Shown: piece after piece, positions 1 to 8,477 of the stretch
Layout: each line of letters begins with the position of its first letter
How positions within the stretch are numbered: the stretch's first letter is position 1
Source of the DNA: Hymenobacter piscis
GTDB taxonomy: Bacteria > Bacteroidota > Bacteroidia > Cytophagales > Hymenobacteraceae
Direction of reading: 5' to 3'
DNA: 64,000 bases
Assembly: GCF_018760735.1 (NCBI RefSeq)
Contig: NZ_JAHHZN010000003.1
Coordinates: forward strand, 1 to 64,000
The notes under the pieces: generated by a model
Told to the model about the DNA's origin: nothing
Seen by the model: only the letters and a program-made list of their open reading frames with translations
Database searches by the model: none
Made by a program: the position numbers and the translations under genes

Positions 1-504
1 CTGGATCTGGCCCAGACCGTACAGACGCAACGCGCGCACCAGGACCCGGTGGAGTTGCTGGACATGGGCCTGCTGCTGGAAGAAGTGCTGCTGGGATTGC
101 GCGGGCAGATCATCGACCAACAGGCCCAGGTGGAGGTGGAGGTGGCCCAGGCCCCCGGCCTGTACTACAGCCGGGCCAACCTGCGCTCGGTCGTGCACAA
201 CCTGGTCAGCAACGCCCTCAAGTTCGCCCACCCCGCCCGCCCGCTTCGGCTGCGGCTGCGCACCTACCTCACGCCGCAGGGGCACCCGGCCCTGGAAGTA
301 GCCGACAACGGCCTGGGCATGAACCTGCAGGATCCCTTCAACCCCGTCTTCCAGCTCTTCAGCCGCCAGCACCCGGCCATCGAGGGAACCGGGGTGGGCC
401 TGTACCTGGTGCAGCGCATCGTGCGCAGCAACGGCGGGCAGGTGACGGTAACCAGCACCCTGCAGGAGGGCACCACGTTCACCATTCACTGGAAAAACTC
501 GTAA
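1..504 (+). CDS. sensor histidine kinase, C-terminal ATPase part (5' end cut by window)
   Basis: Open from the first base, so only the last 167 residues are present. They form a GHKL/HATPase domain: an N-box around NLVSNALKFA, the G1 box DNGLGM and the G2 box GTGVGLYLVQRIV, ending in a beta strand of the type that closes this fold. This is the ATP-binding and catalytic half of a two-component sensor kinase, which phosphorylates a histidine lying upstream of the window. The sensor part and the H-box are not visible, so the signal is unknown. A hairpin follows the stop and a BLUF photoreceptor gene lies downstream on the same strand. A light-signalling link is possible but only by proximity. 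Confidence 0.9.
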   Translation: MDLAQTVQTQRAHQDPVELLDMGLLLEEVLLGLRGQIIDQQAQVEVEVAQAPGLYYSRANLRSVVHNLVSNALKFAHPARPLRLRLRTYLTPQGHPALEVADNGLGMNLQDPFNPVFQLFSRQHPAIEGTGVGLYLVQRIVRSNGGQVTVTSTLQEGTTFTIHWKNS

Positions 505-506
505 GC

Positions 507-540
507 CCTCCCGCCCGCATCTACCAGGGCAGGCGGGAGG
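507..540 (+). terminator. hairpin terminator after the sensor kinase
   Basis: A perfect 9-bp GC-rich stem (CCTCCCGCC pairing with GGCGGGAGG) sits three bases past the kinase stop codon and is followed by CTTGTTG. The T-run is weak, so termination efficiency is uncertain. Confidence 0.55.
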
Positions 541-667
541 CTTGTTGACCCGCAATCAGCTACGCGCGTATCATCTAATGATGAGCCGGTTTGCTCCTGC
601 GGCACTTCGTCGTGGTTAGCCCTTCTCTGTTCACCCCCCTCCAGCGCATTCACAACCGTAAAAGACA

Positions 668-1093
668 ATGCTCCATCACCTTATTTACATGAGCCGCGAG
701 GCTCAACCGCTGCAGGAGCCCGAGCTCAAGCACCTTCTGGTGCAGGCTCAGCAGGCCAATGCTGCGCAGGGCATCACCGGCGTGCTGATCTATGGCGACC
801 AGCAATTCATGCAGATTATCGAAGGCGAAGAGGCCAGCCTGGCCCGGCTGTACGCGAAGCTGTTGAACGACCCGCGCCATACCAGTGTGGTGAAGCTGGC
901 GGACAAGCAGATCAGCCAGCGGAGTTTTGCTTCCTGGTCGATGGCCTTTCAGGTGGCCTCCCCCGAGGAGTTTCGCAAGCTTACGGCGTACACAGCGCCC
1001 GAACAGCTGGAATTGCAAAAACCTACGATGAGTGCGGCGGATGCCTTATTGCTGGAAATGATGCAATCCTTTGTTTTAAAGAAGTCTTCCTGA
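668..1093 (+). CDS. BLUF-domain blue-light photoreceptor
   Basis: A 141-residue protein that is essentially a single BLUF domain, which binds FAD and senses blue light through hydrogen-bond rearrangement around the flavin. All key residues fall at the spacing known from AppA: Tyr7 (in LIYMS), Asn31, Gln49 (in FMQIIEGE), Trp90 and Met92 (in FASWSMAF). About 45 residues follow the core, the usual helical cap of short BLUF proteins. No output domain is attached, so it should act by binding a partner protein. It is monocistronic, between the end of a histidine kinase gene and two gene remnants. The function class is secure; the partner is unknown. Confidence 0.95.
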   Translation: MLHHLIYMSREAQPLQEPELKHLLVQAQQANAAQGITGVLIYGDQQFMQIIEGEEASLARLYAKLLNDPRHTSVVKLADKQISQRSFASWSMAFQVASPEEFRKLTAYTAPEQLELQKPTMSAADALLLEMMQSFVLKKSS

Positions 1094-1155
1094 GCAGCGG
1101 ATGAGTCAGTGCGCGCCAAAACTGCTAGCGCGCAATTTTCACTGTATTTTGCTTT

Positions 1156-1432
1156 TCACTGCCGCTGACCGAGTGAGCCTGGATTTGCTTTAAACATCCG
1201 CCATGGCTCCCAGAGGCGTTTGCTCGCCCCGTCCTCGAGGCCGGGGCTGCCGTCGCCGCGGGTCACGTCCGCGTCGGCCGAGCCCACCACCCGGCCGGTG
1301 GCCTTGTTGACCACCACGGCCTTGACGCCATCCGTGTCCAGGGCCGTGTTGCCGTTGCTGTTGTCGGCGAAGCGCACGCTCACGCGGCCCGTGGCCTTCA
1401 ATGCCGCCGAGCAGGCTCCGAATACGTGCCAT
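1156..1432 (-). pseudogene. DUF6266-type gene remnant with internal deletion
   Basis: On the minus strand an ATG opens with MARIRSLLGGI, which I recognise from memory as the N-terminus of DUF6266 proteins of Bacteroidota. After 11 residues the frame becomes nonsense. In the neighbouring frame a segment like the C-terminal part of the same family starts at once (VSVRFADNSNGNTALDTDG and onward). The simplest reading is a large internal deletion that joined the two ends out of frame. The far end also looks degraded. The family assignment rests on memory of its sequence style, not on a search. Confidence 0.45.
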
Positions 1433-1832
1433 CGGAAAAATGGAAAAGAGGTGAGAAAAACGGCTGCTTCAGCGGCCTTGCTGCAGCCGGGGGCAGCCGC
1501 CCCGGTTGCGCCGATTCGTTTCGTTGCCCAGGCCGCGCCACAGGTGGGGCTCCACCGGTTACGGGCTCGGGCCCGAAGGGCTGGTCCGCTTCCGGAGCGT
1601 CGTCCCCCAGCAGGTGCACCCGGACCCGGCCGCCGCCGGCGGCCACCTCGTAGGTGTCGGCGTCCACCACCCGCTCCACCCGCAGCAGCTGCCAGACCGG
1701 GGAAGTCGGCAGCGTAACGGCGGCCGGGGCAGGGAGCAGCAGCCGGGCCAGCCGGCTGGCGCGCACCTGGGCCTGAGCCGACCAGTTACTGGTCAGCAGC
1801 ATACTCGCCAGAAGTGCTCTGAATACCTGCAT
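1398..1832 (-). pseudogene. truncated thermonuclease-like (SNase) secreted protein
   Basis: The open frame begins with a signal peptide (MQVFRALLASMLL to SAQAQ) and then the start of a staphylococcal-nuclease fold: VERVVDADTYEV followed by RVRVHLLGDDAPEADQPFG. The Asp and Arg positions fit the beginning of the SNase domain, but similarity stops near residue 87. The rest of the domain, with the second catalytic Arg and Glu, is absent and is replaced by unrelated Pro/Arg-rich sequence running into the DUF6266 remnant. It is probably non-functional. Whether any peptide is made is unknown. Confidence 0.55.
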
Positions 1833-1903
1833 AGGCCGAACTTAGTACGGCATCGGGCTGGTTCGTATCTTCACTTTCCGATACTACCCCACGATACCCC
1901 GAT

Positions 1904-2092
1904 ATGCCCCAGGTCTGCGTATTTCCCAAGGACGTGGCCACGCTCACCGGCCACAGCAACGAGGGCGCCAAGCGCCTGCTCCAGCGCCTGCGCCGGCAGT
2001 TGGGCAAGCCCGCCGGCTCCTACGTGTCGGTAGGGGAGTTCTGCCGCTTCACCGGCCTGCCCGAGCAGGAGGTAGCCGCCGCCCTGCGATGA
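1904..2092 (+). CDS. small helical protein, possible DNA-binding
   Basis: A 62-residue protein, almost all helical in character. It begins with FPKDVATLTGHSNEGAKRLL and ends with VSVGEFCRFTGLPEQEV. This layout, with two short blocks that resemble helix-turn-helix segments, matches a small uncharacterised family that I recall as common in Bacteroidota. Its stop codon overlaps the start of the S41 protease gene (ATGA), so the two are translationally coupled. No catalytic motif is seen. A regulatory role is inference only. Confidence 0.6.
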   Translation: MPQVCVFPKDVATLTGHSNEGAKRLLQRLRRQLGKPAGSYVSVGEFCRFTGLPEQEVAAALR

Positions 2093-3630
2093 GGTGGTGG
2101 CCCTGGGGGCTGTTGGCCGTTCTGCTGCTGCTCGCCGGTCGCCCGGGGCTGGGCCAGCCCGCTCCGTTTCCAGCCAGTCCCCATCTGACCCGGGCACAGG
2201 CCCTGGCTGATCTGCAGCTGCTGCGTCAACTGCGCGAGCGGGCGCACGCCGGGACGTACAAATACCGTACGCGGGCCCAGCTCGACAGCGCGTACGCCGC
2301 GGCCAGCCGTCAGGTCGGGGAGGGCCTGAGCGTGCTGCAGCTCTACCGGCTGGTGGTCGGGCTCACGGATCTGGAAGGCAGCCTGCACAACGATACCGAA
2401 CTGCCCGCGAAGCTGCAGCAGGCAGGCGAGCAGCAGCCGGCGTACTTTCCGTACCTGGTGCGCCTGGTGGCGGGCCGGCTGCGGCTGGACGACCGGCAGG
2501 GCCCCTGGCCGGTCGGCACCGAGCTGCTGACCATCAACGGGCAGGCGCTGCCGGAGCTGCAGGCCACGCTGGGGCGCTACTACACCACCGACGGTACCAA
2601 TACCACCGGCCGCTACCCGGCGCTGGGGGAGCACTTTGCCCGGTTCTACCATGCCGCTTACGGCCCCCAGGATACGTTCCGGGTGGCCGTGCGGCTCCCG
2701 GGACACTCCGCGCCGGTCGTGCGGGCGCTGCCTGCCGTGCCGTATGCGGCCGTTGTGGCCCGCCGCCGGCAGCGGCACTCGCGCCTGCTCGACTCCCTGC
2801 AGCAGCCCGCCGCCAGCCGGCCGTACGGACTGCAGCTGCGCGGGGCGGCCGCCGTGCTCACCATCCGCTCGTTTGACATCGGCGACAACGCCCGCTCCGG
2901 AGCGCACCGGGCCTATGCTCTCTTCCTGGATTCGTGCTTCACCCTGATTCGCGACCGGCCGGCCATTGCCGCCGTTCTGGTCGATATCCGTGGCAACGGC
3001 GGCGGCTCCGACCCTAACGATCTGCTCACGTTCAGCTACCTGGCCCGTCAGCCGTTTCGGGAAAATACGTCGGCCTTCGTGCGCTGCCGCCGTCTGCCCG
3101 CCCGGGCGCACCAGCTCACGGAAAGCCGGGGCCTGGCCCGCTGGGTTGAGCAGCTGGCAGAAACCTGGGCGTTGCACCGGGAATTCGGGCCGGCCGATAC
3201 GGCCGGCCGCCACTACCAGCGGGCCCGCTGGAACCCGGTGTGGCCGCCCAATGCCTTGCATACCACCAAACCCCTCTACCTGCTGGTGGATCAGGAAGTG
3301 GCTTCTGCCGCCTCCCTGTTTGCGGCCCTGGTGCGCGGCAATACCGAGGCGGTGGTCATCGGCACGGAAACCATCGGGGGGTACTACGGGCACACGGGCC
3401 ATACCCCCGTCGCCTACCAGCTGCCGCACTCCGGCATCATCACCCGGTTTTCGCTGGTCGATCTGGAGCAGCAGGTGCTCCGGCGCGCTACGCAGCCAGT
3501 GGGCCGGGGCATCCTGCCCGACATAGAAGTAGTTCAGTCCTACGAAGATTATCTGCAGCACCAGGATACGCAGTTACAGACTGCCCTGCGGCTGCTGGAA
3601 GCGCAGGCAGCCTCCCGTCACGCCCGGTAG
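2089..3630 (+). CDS. S41 family peptidase (C-terminal-processing-protease type)
   Basis: A 513-residue exported protein. It has a signal peptide (WWPWGLLAVLLLLAG to GLGQ), a helical N-terminal part, a PDZ-like middle region and a C-terminal S41 fold. The fold is marked by AAVLVDIRGNGGG near residue 300 and VDQEVASAASLFAALV near residue 405, where the nucleophilic serine is expected; a second block, GTETIGGYYGHTG, follows. Family members cleave periplasmic proteins near their C-termini with a Ser-Lys dyad, but I cannot place the lysine with certainty. The gene overlaps the small upstream gene by four bases. The substrate is unknown. Confidence 0.85.
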   Translation: MRWWPWGLLAVLLLLAGRPGLGQPAPFPASPHLTRAQALADLQLLRQLRERAHAGTYKYRTRAQLDSAYAAASRQVGEGLSVLQLYRLVVGLTDLEGSLHNDTELPAKLQQAGEQQPAYFPYLVRLVAGRLRLDDRQGPWPVGTELLTINGQALPELQATLGRYYTTDGTNTTGRYPALGEHFARFYHAAYGPQDTFRVAVRLPGHSAPVVRALPAVPYAAVVARRRQRHSRLLDSLQQPAASRPYGLQLRGAAAVLTIRSFDIGDNARSGAHRAYALFLDSCFTLIRDRPAIAAVLVDIRGNGGGSDPNDLLTFSYLARQPFRENTSAFVRCRRLPARAHQLTESRGLARWVEQLAETWALHREFGPADTAGRHYQRARWNPVWPPNALHTTKPLYLLVDQEVASAASLFAALVRGNTEAVVIGTETIGGYYGHTGHTPVAYQLPHSGIITRFSLVDLEQQVLRRATQPVGRGILPDIEVVQSYEDYLQHQDTQLQTALRLLEAQAASRHAR

Positions 3631-3717
3631 GGAGCCCGCCGGGCGGGCTGCGGTTTTGCCCTGGCCCCGGAATGATTTGTAAGTGCTTCCTTGCCGTTGA
3701 GTTCTCTGATTCCGCCC

Positions 3718-4092
3718 ATGCTGCCCGTCTTCCGCCCCCTGCTGCTCACCGTCCTGCTGGCCGTGCTGGCGCTGCTGCTGGGCTTCGCCGTCAACTCTGC
3801 CGCCCCGCACCCGCCCACGGCGGCGCTGGTGGCCGGCCGTTGCACCCGCTTCTGCCACGACCACGCCTGCCCGCACGCAACGCCGGCCACCAGCCCGGCC
3901 TACTACCGGCTGCGCCCGCTCTACGGACTTACCATCCGCGTGCTGTCGGCCGGCGGGGGCGGGGCCGCCTACGTGCTGGCCAACCTGTTCGTGTTCCTGG
4001 TCGTCATCCCGCTGCTGCTGCTGCGCCTGACCTACGCCGTGCTGCGCGACGCCCGCGCCATCCGCCACCTCTCTCACTCCGTCCGTCCATGA
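3718..4092 (+). CDS. small membrane protein, unknown
   Basis: 124 residues with two strongly hydrophobic segments: one at the N-terminus (FRPLLLTVLLAVLALLLGFAV) and one near residues 82-105 (AYVLANLFVFLVVIPLLLLRL). Between them is a loop with three cysteines in RCTRFCHDHACPH. ATG 3718 is chosen over an upstream TTG because it places the hydrophobic signal anchor at the start. The stop overlaps the start of the next gene (ATGA). The Cys/His cluster could bind a metal or form disulfides. The family is not recognised. Confidence 0.6.
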   Translation: MLPVFRPLLLTVLLAVLALLLGFAVNSAAPHPPTAALVAGRCTRFCHDHACPHATPATSPAYYRLRPLYGLTIRVLSAGGGGAAYVLANLFVFLVVIPLLLLRLTYAVLRDARAIRHLSHSVRP

Positions 4093-4331
4093 TCGGCTCC
4101 TTCTTCTCCCTGCTGCTGCGCCTGGGCCGGCTGGCCTACTGGTACTGCGTCGACTTCATGGTGAACCTGGCCAATCTCACCGGCACGAGCTACCCCGAGG
4201 CCAATACCTGGGTGCTGCTGCTGCTGATTCCGGGGCTGCTGGCCTTGCTGCTGTTGGTTCGCCTCTGGCAGCGCCGCCGTCTGCGGCAGCTGCGCGACCA
4301 GATTCGTGTTACCCCAGCCGCACTCAGATAA
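4089..4331 (+). CDS. small membrane protein, unknown
   Basis: 80 residues with an amphipathic N-terminal segment rich in Tyr and Phe and one clear membrane helix (WVLLLLLIPGLLALLLLVRLW), followed by a basic cytoplasmic tail (QRRRLRQLRDQIR). The start overlaps the stop of the preceding membrane protein gene by four bases, so the pair is probably co-translated and may form a complex. A strong hairpin terminator follows the stop. Function unknown. Confidence 0.6.
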   Translation: MIGSFFSLLLRLGRLAYWYCVDFMVNLANLTGTSYPEANTWVLLLLIPGLLALLLLVRLWQRRRLRQLRDQIRVTPAALR

Positions 4332-4351
4332 TGCGGGGCCTGTACTGGCTA

Positions 4352-4396
4352 TACCCAAACACCCCGACTCACTCAGTGGGCCGGGGTGTTTGGGTA
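4352..4396. terminator. bidirectional hairpin terminator
   Basis: A perfect 14-bp stem (TACCCAAACACCCC with its complement) and a 17-nt loop lie between two convergent genes, the small membrane protein and the integrase. It can serve both strands. Confidence 0.75.
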
Positions 4397-4413
4397 GCAC
4401 ATACGCTGCCTGA

Positions 4414-5727
4414 TCAGGCGGCCGACGATTCCACCGTGCAGATCGTATCGGCCGCTACCGGTGCGGGTGTGGGGGCGTCTTCCCAGATGCGGCGCATGGT
4501 CTGGTGCTGGAAGTCCTCCACGATTTTGGCGTACACGAGCGTGGTCTTGATGCTGGCGTGGCCGAGAATCTTCTGCAGCACTTCCACGGGCATGCCGCGC
4601 AGCAGACTCTGGGTGGCAAAGGTGTGGCGGGCCGTGTGCATGGTCACCAGCTCGTGCTTGGGCCGCATGGACTTTATCACCTGCCCGGCCCGTACCTCCA
4701 CGACTTCCACGCCGGCCGTGACGCCGGCCAGCTGACAGATGCGTTTGAGGTAGCGGTTCATCACCTGGTTCTGGTAGACGGGCAGCAGGCGGGCGCCCGG
4801 GCCTTCGCGCTCGGGACCGGCGTATTTTTCCAGCAGGCTGGCGGCGGCGGCTGTCAGGTAGACGCTCACCCGGGTGCGGGTCTTGGTCTGGGTCAGGCGC
4901 AGCACCCGGCCCGAGCCATCGGGCAGGGCCTCCACGTTGCCGCCGTGCAGCTGCAGCACGTCGGAATAGCGCAGCCCGGTATAGCAGCAGAACAGAAATA
5001 CATCCCGTACGGGCGCCAGCGTGGTAGGCAGCACCGTCACCCGCAGGCGCTCCAGCTCCGGCCCCGTGAGGTACACTTTCTCCGTGTCCTGACAGGCCAC
5101 GCGCAGCTTGCGGGGCTCCACGCTCACCGTCAGGCCCCGTTCCTCGCGCAGGTAGCCGAAGAGGCGCCGCAGGTCCTTGCCCACGGTGTAGAGGGAATTG
5201 GGGCTGAGGGCCCGCTCGTGGCGCAGGTAGGCCAGCACCAGGTCGTGGGTGGCCAGGTCGTAGCCGCTGACCGTGAGCTTGCGGCCGGCCCACCGCTCGA
5301 AGTCGCGCAGCCAGTTGGCCGTGACCAGGTAGTGGCGCAGCGTGTTCCACATCAGCCCGCGCCGGCGCATGACCTCGCGGAAATCCATGATTTCCGCGAC
5401 CACCAGCCGCTCGGGGGCGGGCGCGGGCGCCGGGGCCGGCCGCAGGGCGGCTTTCAGGCCGGCTACGGTAGGGGTCTGGCCGGCAGCGCGCACGGCGCGC
5501 CACCAAGCCAGCACGTCGGTGGCCATGCGGGCCAGTAGGGCGTTGGCGTCCTCGGCCAGCGGGTAGGAGCGCCGGAACTGTTGCCGCTCGGGGTTCCAGT
5601 CGGTGGGTTTACACTTTTCGCCGGTGGAGCAGGCCAGCCGGGCCCCGTCGAAATAGACGAGCAGGTACACGGGACAAGCTCCCGCTTTGTTTTGCTTCTG
5701 CTTACGCAGCACGAATTGGGTAACCAT
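4414..5727 (-). CDS. tyrosine recombinase / phage-type integrase
   Basis: 437 residues from ATG 5727, which places the N-terminal arm-binding segment (VTQFVLRKQKQNKAGACPVYLL) at the start as is usual in Bacteroidota integrases. After a SAM-like core-binding domain (about residues 110-200) comes the catalytic domain with the full residue set: Arg253 (GLRYSD), Lys282, His364 and Arg367 (HTARHTF), His390 (LGHASIKTT) and Tyr399. It should be active. It reads away from tRNA-Thr, a common attachment site, but no excisionase, relaxase or phage genes flank it and no second copy of the tRNA 3' end was found in the window. It may be the relic of a lost island or a solitary recombinase. Confidence 0.93.
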   Translation of the reverse strand: MVTQFVLRKQKQNKAGACPVYLLVYFDGARLACSTGEKCKPTDWNPERQQFRRSYPLAEDANALLARMATDVLAWWRAVRAAGQTPTVAGLKAALRPAPAPAPAPERLVVAEIMDFREVMRRRGLMWNTLRHYLVTANWLRDFERWAGRKLTVSGYDLATHDLVLAYLRHERALSPNSLYTVGKDLRRLFGYLREERGLTVSVEPRKLRVACQDTEKVYLTGPELERLRVTVLPTTLAPVRDVFLFCCYTGLRYSDVLQLHGGNVEALPDGSGRVLRLTQTKTRTRVSVYLTAAAASLLEKYAGPEREGPGARLLPVYQNQVMNRYLKRICQLAGVTAGVEVVEVRAGQVIKSMRPKHELVTMHTARHTFATQSLLRGMPVEVLQKILGHASIKTTLVYAKIVEDFQHQTMRRIWEDAPTPAPVAADTICTVESSAA

Positions 5728-5802
5728 AAAGGGTAGCGTAGAGGGTAGCGTCGCTGCCGCCTTAAAGTGAAAGATTCGCGCCCGGAAGTACCAATTCCCC
5801 GA

Positions 5803-5857
5803 AACGCAAAAAACCCGGAAAACGCCTTTCTCGGTGCGAGAAAGCATTTTCCGGGTG
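5803..5857 (-). terminator. intrinsic terminator of tRNA-Thr
   Basis: About 20 bp of nearly perfect stem (ACCCGGAAAACGC and TTTCTCG with complements, loop GTG) lie 20 nt beyond the tRNA 3' end on the minus strand, followed by a TTTTTTG run. It separates the tRNA transcript from the integrase, which must therefore use its own promoter. Confidence 0.85.
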
Positions 5858-5876
5858 CTTCGGTAGGGATAATGTG

Positions 5877-5949
<73 letters not shown>

Positions 5950-6049
5950 GGGGAAGTGGTGCAAAAGTAGGCGGCTAAAGTCAAGGGGCCAAACTATCAG
6001 GCGGATTTTCTGTGCTCCTAAAACTAACTAACTGAATTTCCGCAAACTA

Positions 6050-6084
6050 AAAACACCTCCCCGCATTCGGCAAGGAGGTGTTTT
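6050..6084 (-). terminator. intrinsic terminator of the YqgE/DUF349 operon
   Basis: An 11-bp stem (AAAACACCTCC with complement) sits just past the stop codon of the DUF349 gene and ends in a T-rich strand in the direction of transcription. Confidence 0.8.
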
Positions 6085-6105
6085 ATGAAAGAGACTATGA
6101 CCAGG

Positions 6106-8430
6106 TTAGCTCCGGACGGCGCGCAGCTGACGCTTCAGGCCATCGATGCGGGCTTCGGCCTCGTCGATGCGGCCCTGGTACTCCTGGCGGAGCTGGCTGG
6201 CATTCTTGGAGCGGGCGAAGAATTCCAGGTTGGTTTTGAGCGTCGAAATGTCGTTTTCCAGCTCGTTGATTTCCCGGCGCAGGGTCTGCTCCTTCTTGTA
6301 AAGCAGCTGTTGCGAATCGGGAGACGCTTTCAGGCGCTCGACCTGCAGGCTGAAGAGCAGGTCGGTGCGGTCGGCGTAGGAGAGGTCGGGCACCTGGGTC
6401 AGGTACTGGTCCATCAGGGCCTGGAACCGCTCATCGGCCTGGCTGGCGTTGCGCGAGGCGGCTCCGTCGAAGGCGCGCCACTCGGCTACCTGCTGGCGGA
6501 AACCCTCCAGGGTGCCGGGCTGGTCGGCCGAAAGAGCGGCTACCGTTTCGCTTACCCGGCTCAAATGCTGGGTCTGCTCCTGGCTCAGCTGCTGGGCCTG
6601 GTGCTCGCGCTGGCGGCCTTCCTCTTTCTTGCGGTCAAAGAAGGCGTCGCAGGCCGTGCGGAACCGGTTCCAGACCTTATCCGACTGCTTTTCGGGGACC
6701 CGGCCGATGAGCTTCCAATCCTTCTGCAGGCGAATAACGGTCTGGCGGGCTTCCTCCCAATCGGGGTTCTGCAGGGCCGCTTCGGCCTGCTCGCACAGGT
6801 CCAGCTTGCGCTTGAGGTTGGTGCTCTTTTCCTCGTCGAGGGCCTTGAAAAACTGGTTTTTCTTCTGGAAAAAGCCCTTATAAGCGCCCCAGAACTGCTT
6901 GTTCATCTGTTCGGCCTTGTCGCGGGGCACGAGGCCGGCGGCATCCCAGGCTTCCTTGAGCTTCTGCAGCTCGTCGGTTTTGGCGCGCCACTCGTTCACG
7001 CGCTCCGTCTCGAAGTCGCCGAAAGGCAGCAGCTGCTCCAGCAGGGCCGTTTTGCGCTCCAGGTTGGCGTTTTCCTGGCTCTGGCGGGCCGAGAGGAACT
7101 CCTGCTTGCGGTTGTGCACCTGCTCGGAGGCCTGCAAAAAGCGCTGCCACAGGGTTTCGCGCTGCTCATTGGGCACGGGGCCGATGTGCTTCCACTCTTC
7201 GTGCAGCTGGCGCAGCTCCTGCAGGGCCTTATTGATGCTGCTCTGCTGGGCCAGGGCCTCGGCCCGCCCGATGAGGGCTTCCTTGGCTTCCTGATTGCGG
7301 CGGCGGTCCAGCTCCTTCATCTCGAAGAACAGGCCGCGGTTGTTGTAATAGATGTCGAGCAGGGCGTGGTAGCTGTTCCAGAGTTCCTGGGCCTCCTGCT
7401 GGGGCACCGGGCCGGTGGCTTTCCAGTCGTTCTGCAGGGCCTTGATGCGGGCCGAGCTGTCCTTGGTTTCGGCCGACTCCACCAGCTGACGCAGCTGGGA
7501 GAGCAGGTACTGCTTGTGGGCCAGGTTTTTGCCGCGCTGCTCGTCCTCGGCCTTGGCGTCGCGGGCCCGGGAGTCGCGGAATTCCTGGTAGGCTTTGGTC
7601 AGTTCGGCGTGGCCTTCGGGGCCGGCGTAGGAGAATTCCTCCTCCGCGCCGCCGCCCGCCAGAAACTGCTCCCGGCTGCTGGCGCGCTCGGTCTTGAGGG
7701 CCGTATCGTAGCGGCGGTAGAGGTCGGAAATGGACTTGCGGTTCTTGCGGGCCTGGGGGTGGCGCAGCAATTCCAGCAGGTGGGTGGTCTGGCCCGCCCG
7801 ATCGAGTCCGTCGAAATCAACGGTGGGCGTGGCCGGCTCCGGGGTCGGGGCAGCTTCCGCAGTAGCGGGCGTAGTGGCGGCCGCGTCGGAGGAGGTCGGC
7901 AGCGAGCCCACCGTCGGTGCGTTTTCCAGCGCTTCGGCTACGGTTTCGGTGGGTGCCACGTCTACTACCGGCGTGACGTGCGGAGCCTCGGCTTCCGGCT
8001 GTTCGGCGGTGGGCTGGGCCTCGGGGGCTTCCGATTCCGGCTCCGCTTCGCCGTGGGGAATGGTGCCGTAGTGAGCCACGGCCCGGGCCTGGCTGGCCGA
8101 ATGCACGTCGGGCGCGTCCGCGTTGTCGGGCAGGTGGGGTACGGATTCTGGCAGGGCCCCGGCTTCAGGCGAACCGGGCCCGGGCGTGGTGGCTTCAGTC
8201 GTGTCGGCGTCCGGTTCGGCGGTACCGGCGCCGGTGGGCTGGTCGGCGGGCAGGGGCGGGGTGCCCTGGACGGGGCGCTCGGTAATGTCTTCGGAAGCGG
8301 GGGCAGAAGCGGGGGAAGCCGGGCGGGCACTGAGCTCGGCCAGGCGGCGCTCCAGAATCTGCTGGGGCGACTCCGCCGGGGCGTTGGAATCCGTGGAGTT
8401 GGGGGTCGGTTGGTCGGGTTGCATATGCAT
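6106..8430 (-). CDS. DUF349 repeat protein
   Basis: 774 residues. The first ~220 are acidic, Pro/Ala/Glu-rich and probably disordered. The rest is a long helical array of DUF349 repeats, recognisable by recurring blocks with W-K-xx-G-P-V-P, for example DWKATGPVPQQEAQELWNSY, EWKHIGPVPNEQRETLWQRF and DWKLIGRVPEKQSDKVWNRF. The C-terminus is a coiled coil (EKQTLRREINELENDISTLK-like heptads). DUF349 proteins are widespread in Bacteroidota and their role is poorly defined. The gene lies 47 bases after yqgE on the same strand and ends in a terminator. Cytoplasmic, structural or scaffolding nature is inference. Confidence 0.88.
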   Translation of the reverse strand: MHMQPDQPTPNSTDSNAPAESPQQILERRLAELSARPASPASAPASEDITERPVQGTPPLPADQPTGAGTAEPDADTTEATTPGPGSPEAGALPESVPHLPDNADAPDVHSASQARAVAHYGTIPHGEAEPESEAPEAQPTAEQPEAEAPHVTPVVDVAPTETVAEALENAPTVGSLPTSSDAAATTPATAEAAPTPEPATPTVDFDGLDRAGQTTHLLELLRHPQARKNRKSISDLYRRYDTALKTERASSREQFLAGGGAEEEFSYAGPEGHAELTKAYQEFRDSRARDAKAEDEQRGKNLAHKQYLLSQLRQLVESAETKDSSARIKALQNDWKATGPVPQQEAQELWNSYHALLDIYYNNRGLFFEMKELDRRRNQEAKEALIGRAEALAQQSSINKALQELRQLHEEWKHIGPVPNEQRETLWQRFLQASEQVHNRKQEFLSARQSQENANLERKTALLEQLLPFGDFETERVNEWRAKTDELQKLKEAWDAAGLVPRDKAEQMNKQFWGAYKGFFQKKNQFFKALDEEKSTNLKRKLDLCEQAEAALQNPDWEEARQTVIRLQKDWKLIGRVPEKQSDKVWNRFRTACDAFFDRKKEEGRQREHQAQQLSQEQTQHLSRVSETVAALSADQPGTLEGFRQQVAEWRAFDGAASRNASQADERFQALMDQYLTQVPDLSYADRTDLLFSLQVERLKASPDSQQLLYKKEQTLRREINELENDISTLKTNLEFFARSKNASQLRQEYQGRIDEAEARIDGLKRQLRAVRS

Positions 8431-8477
8431 CAGAAAGGAAGCCCCCGCGGCGGCGGCGGGGTGCTGGATGAGGCGAA

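Noticed and set aside
2020..3561. 513-codon minus frame opposite the S41 protease
   Set aside because: Antisense of a gene with clear S41 motifs; its translation is Arg/Gly/Gln-rich without domains.
3240..4331. 363-codon plus frame overlapping the S41 gene and the first small membrane protein
   Set aside because: Only its final 80 codons from ATG 4089 look like protein; the upstream part is out-of-frame sequence of two better genes.
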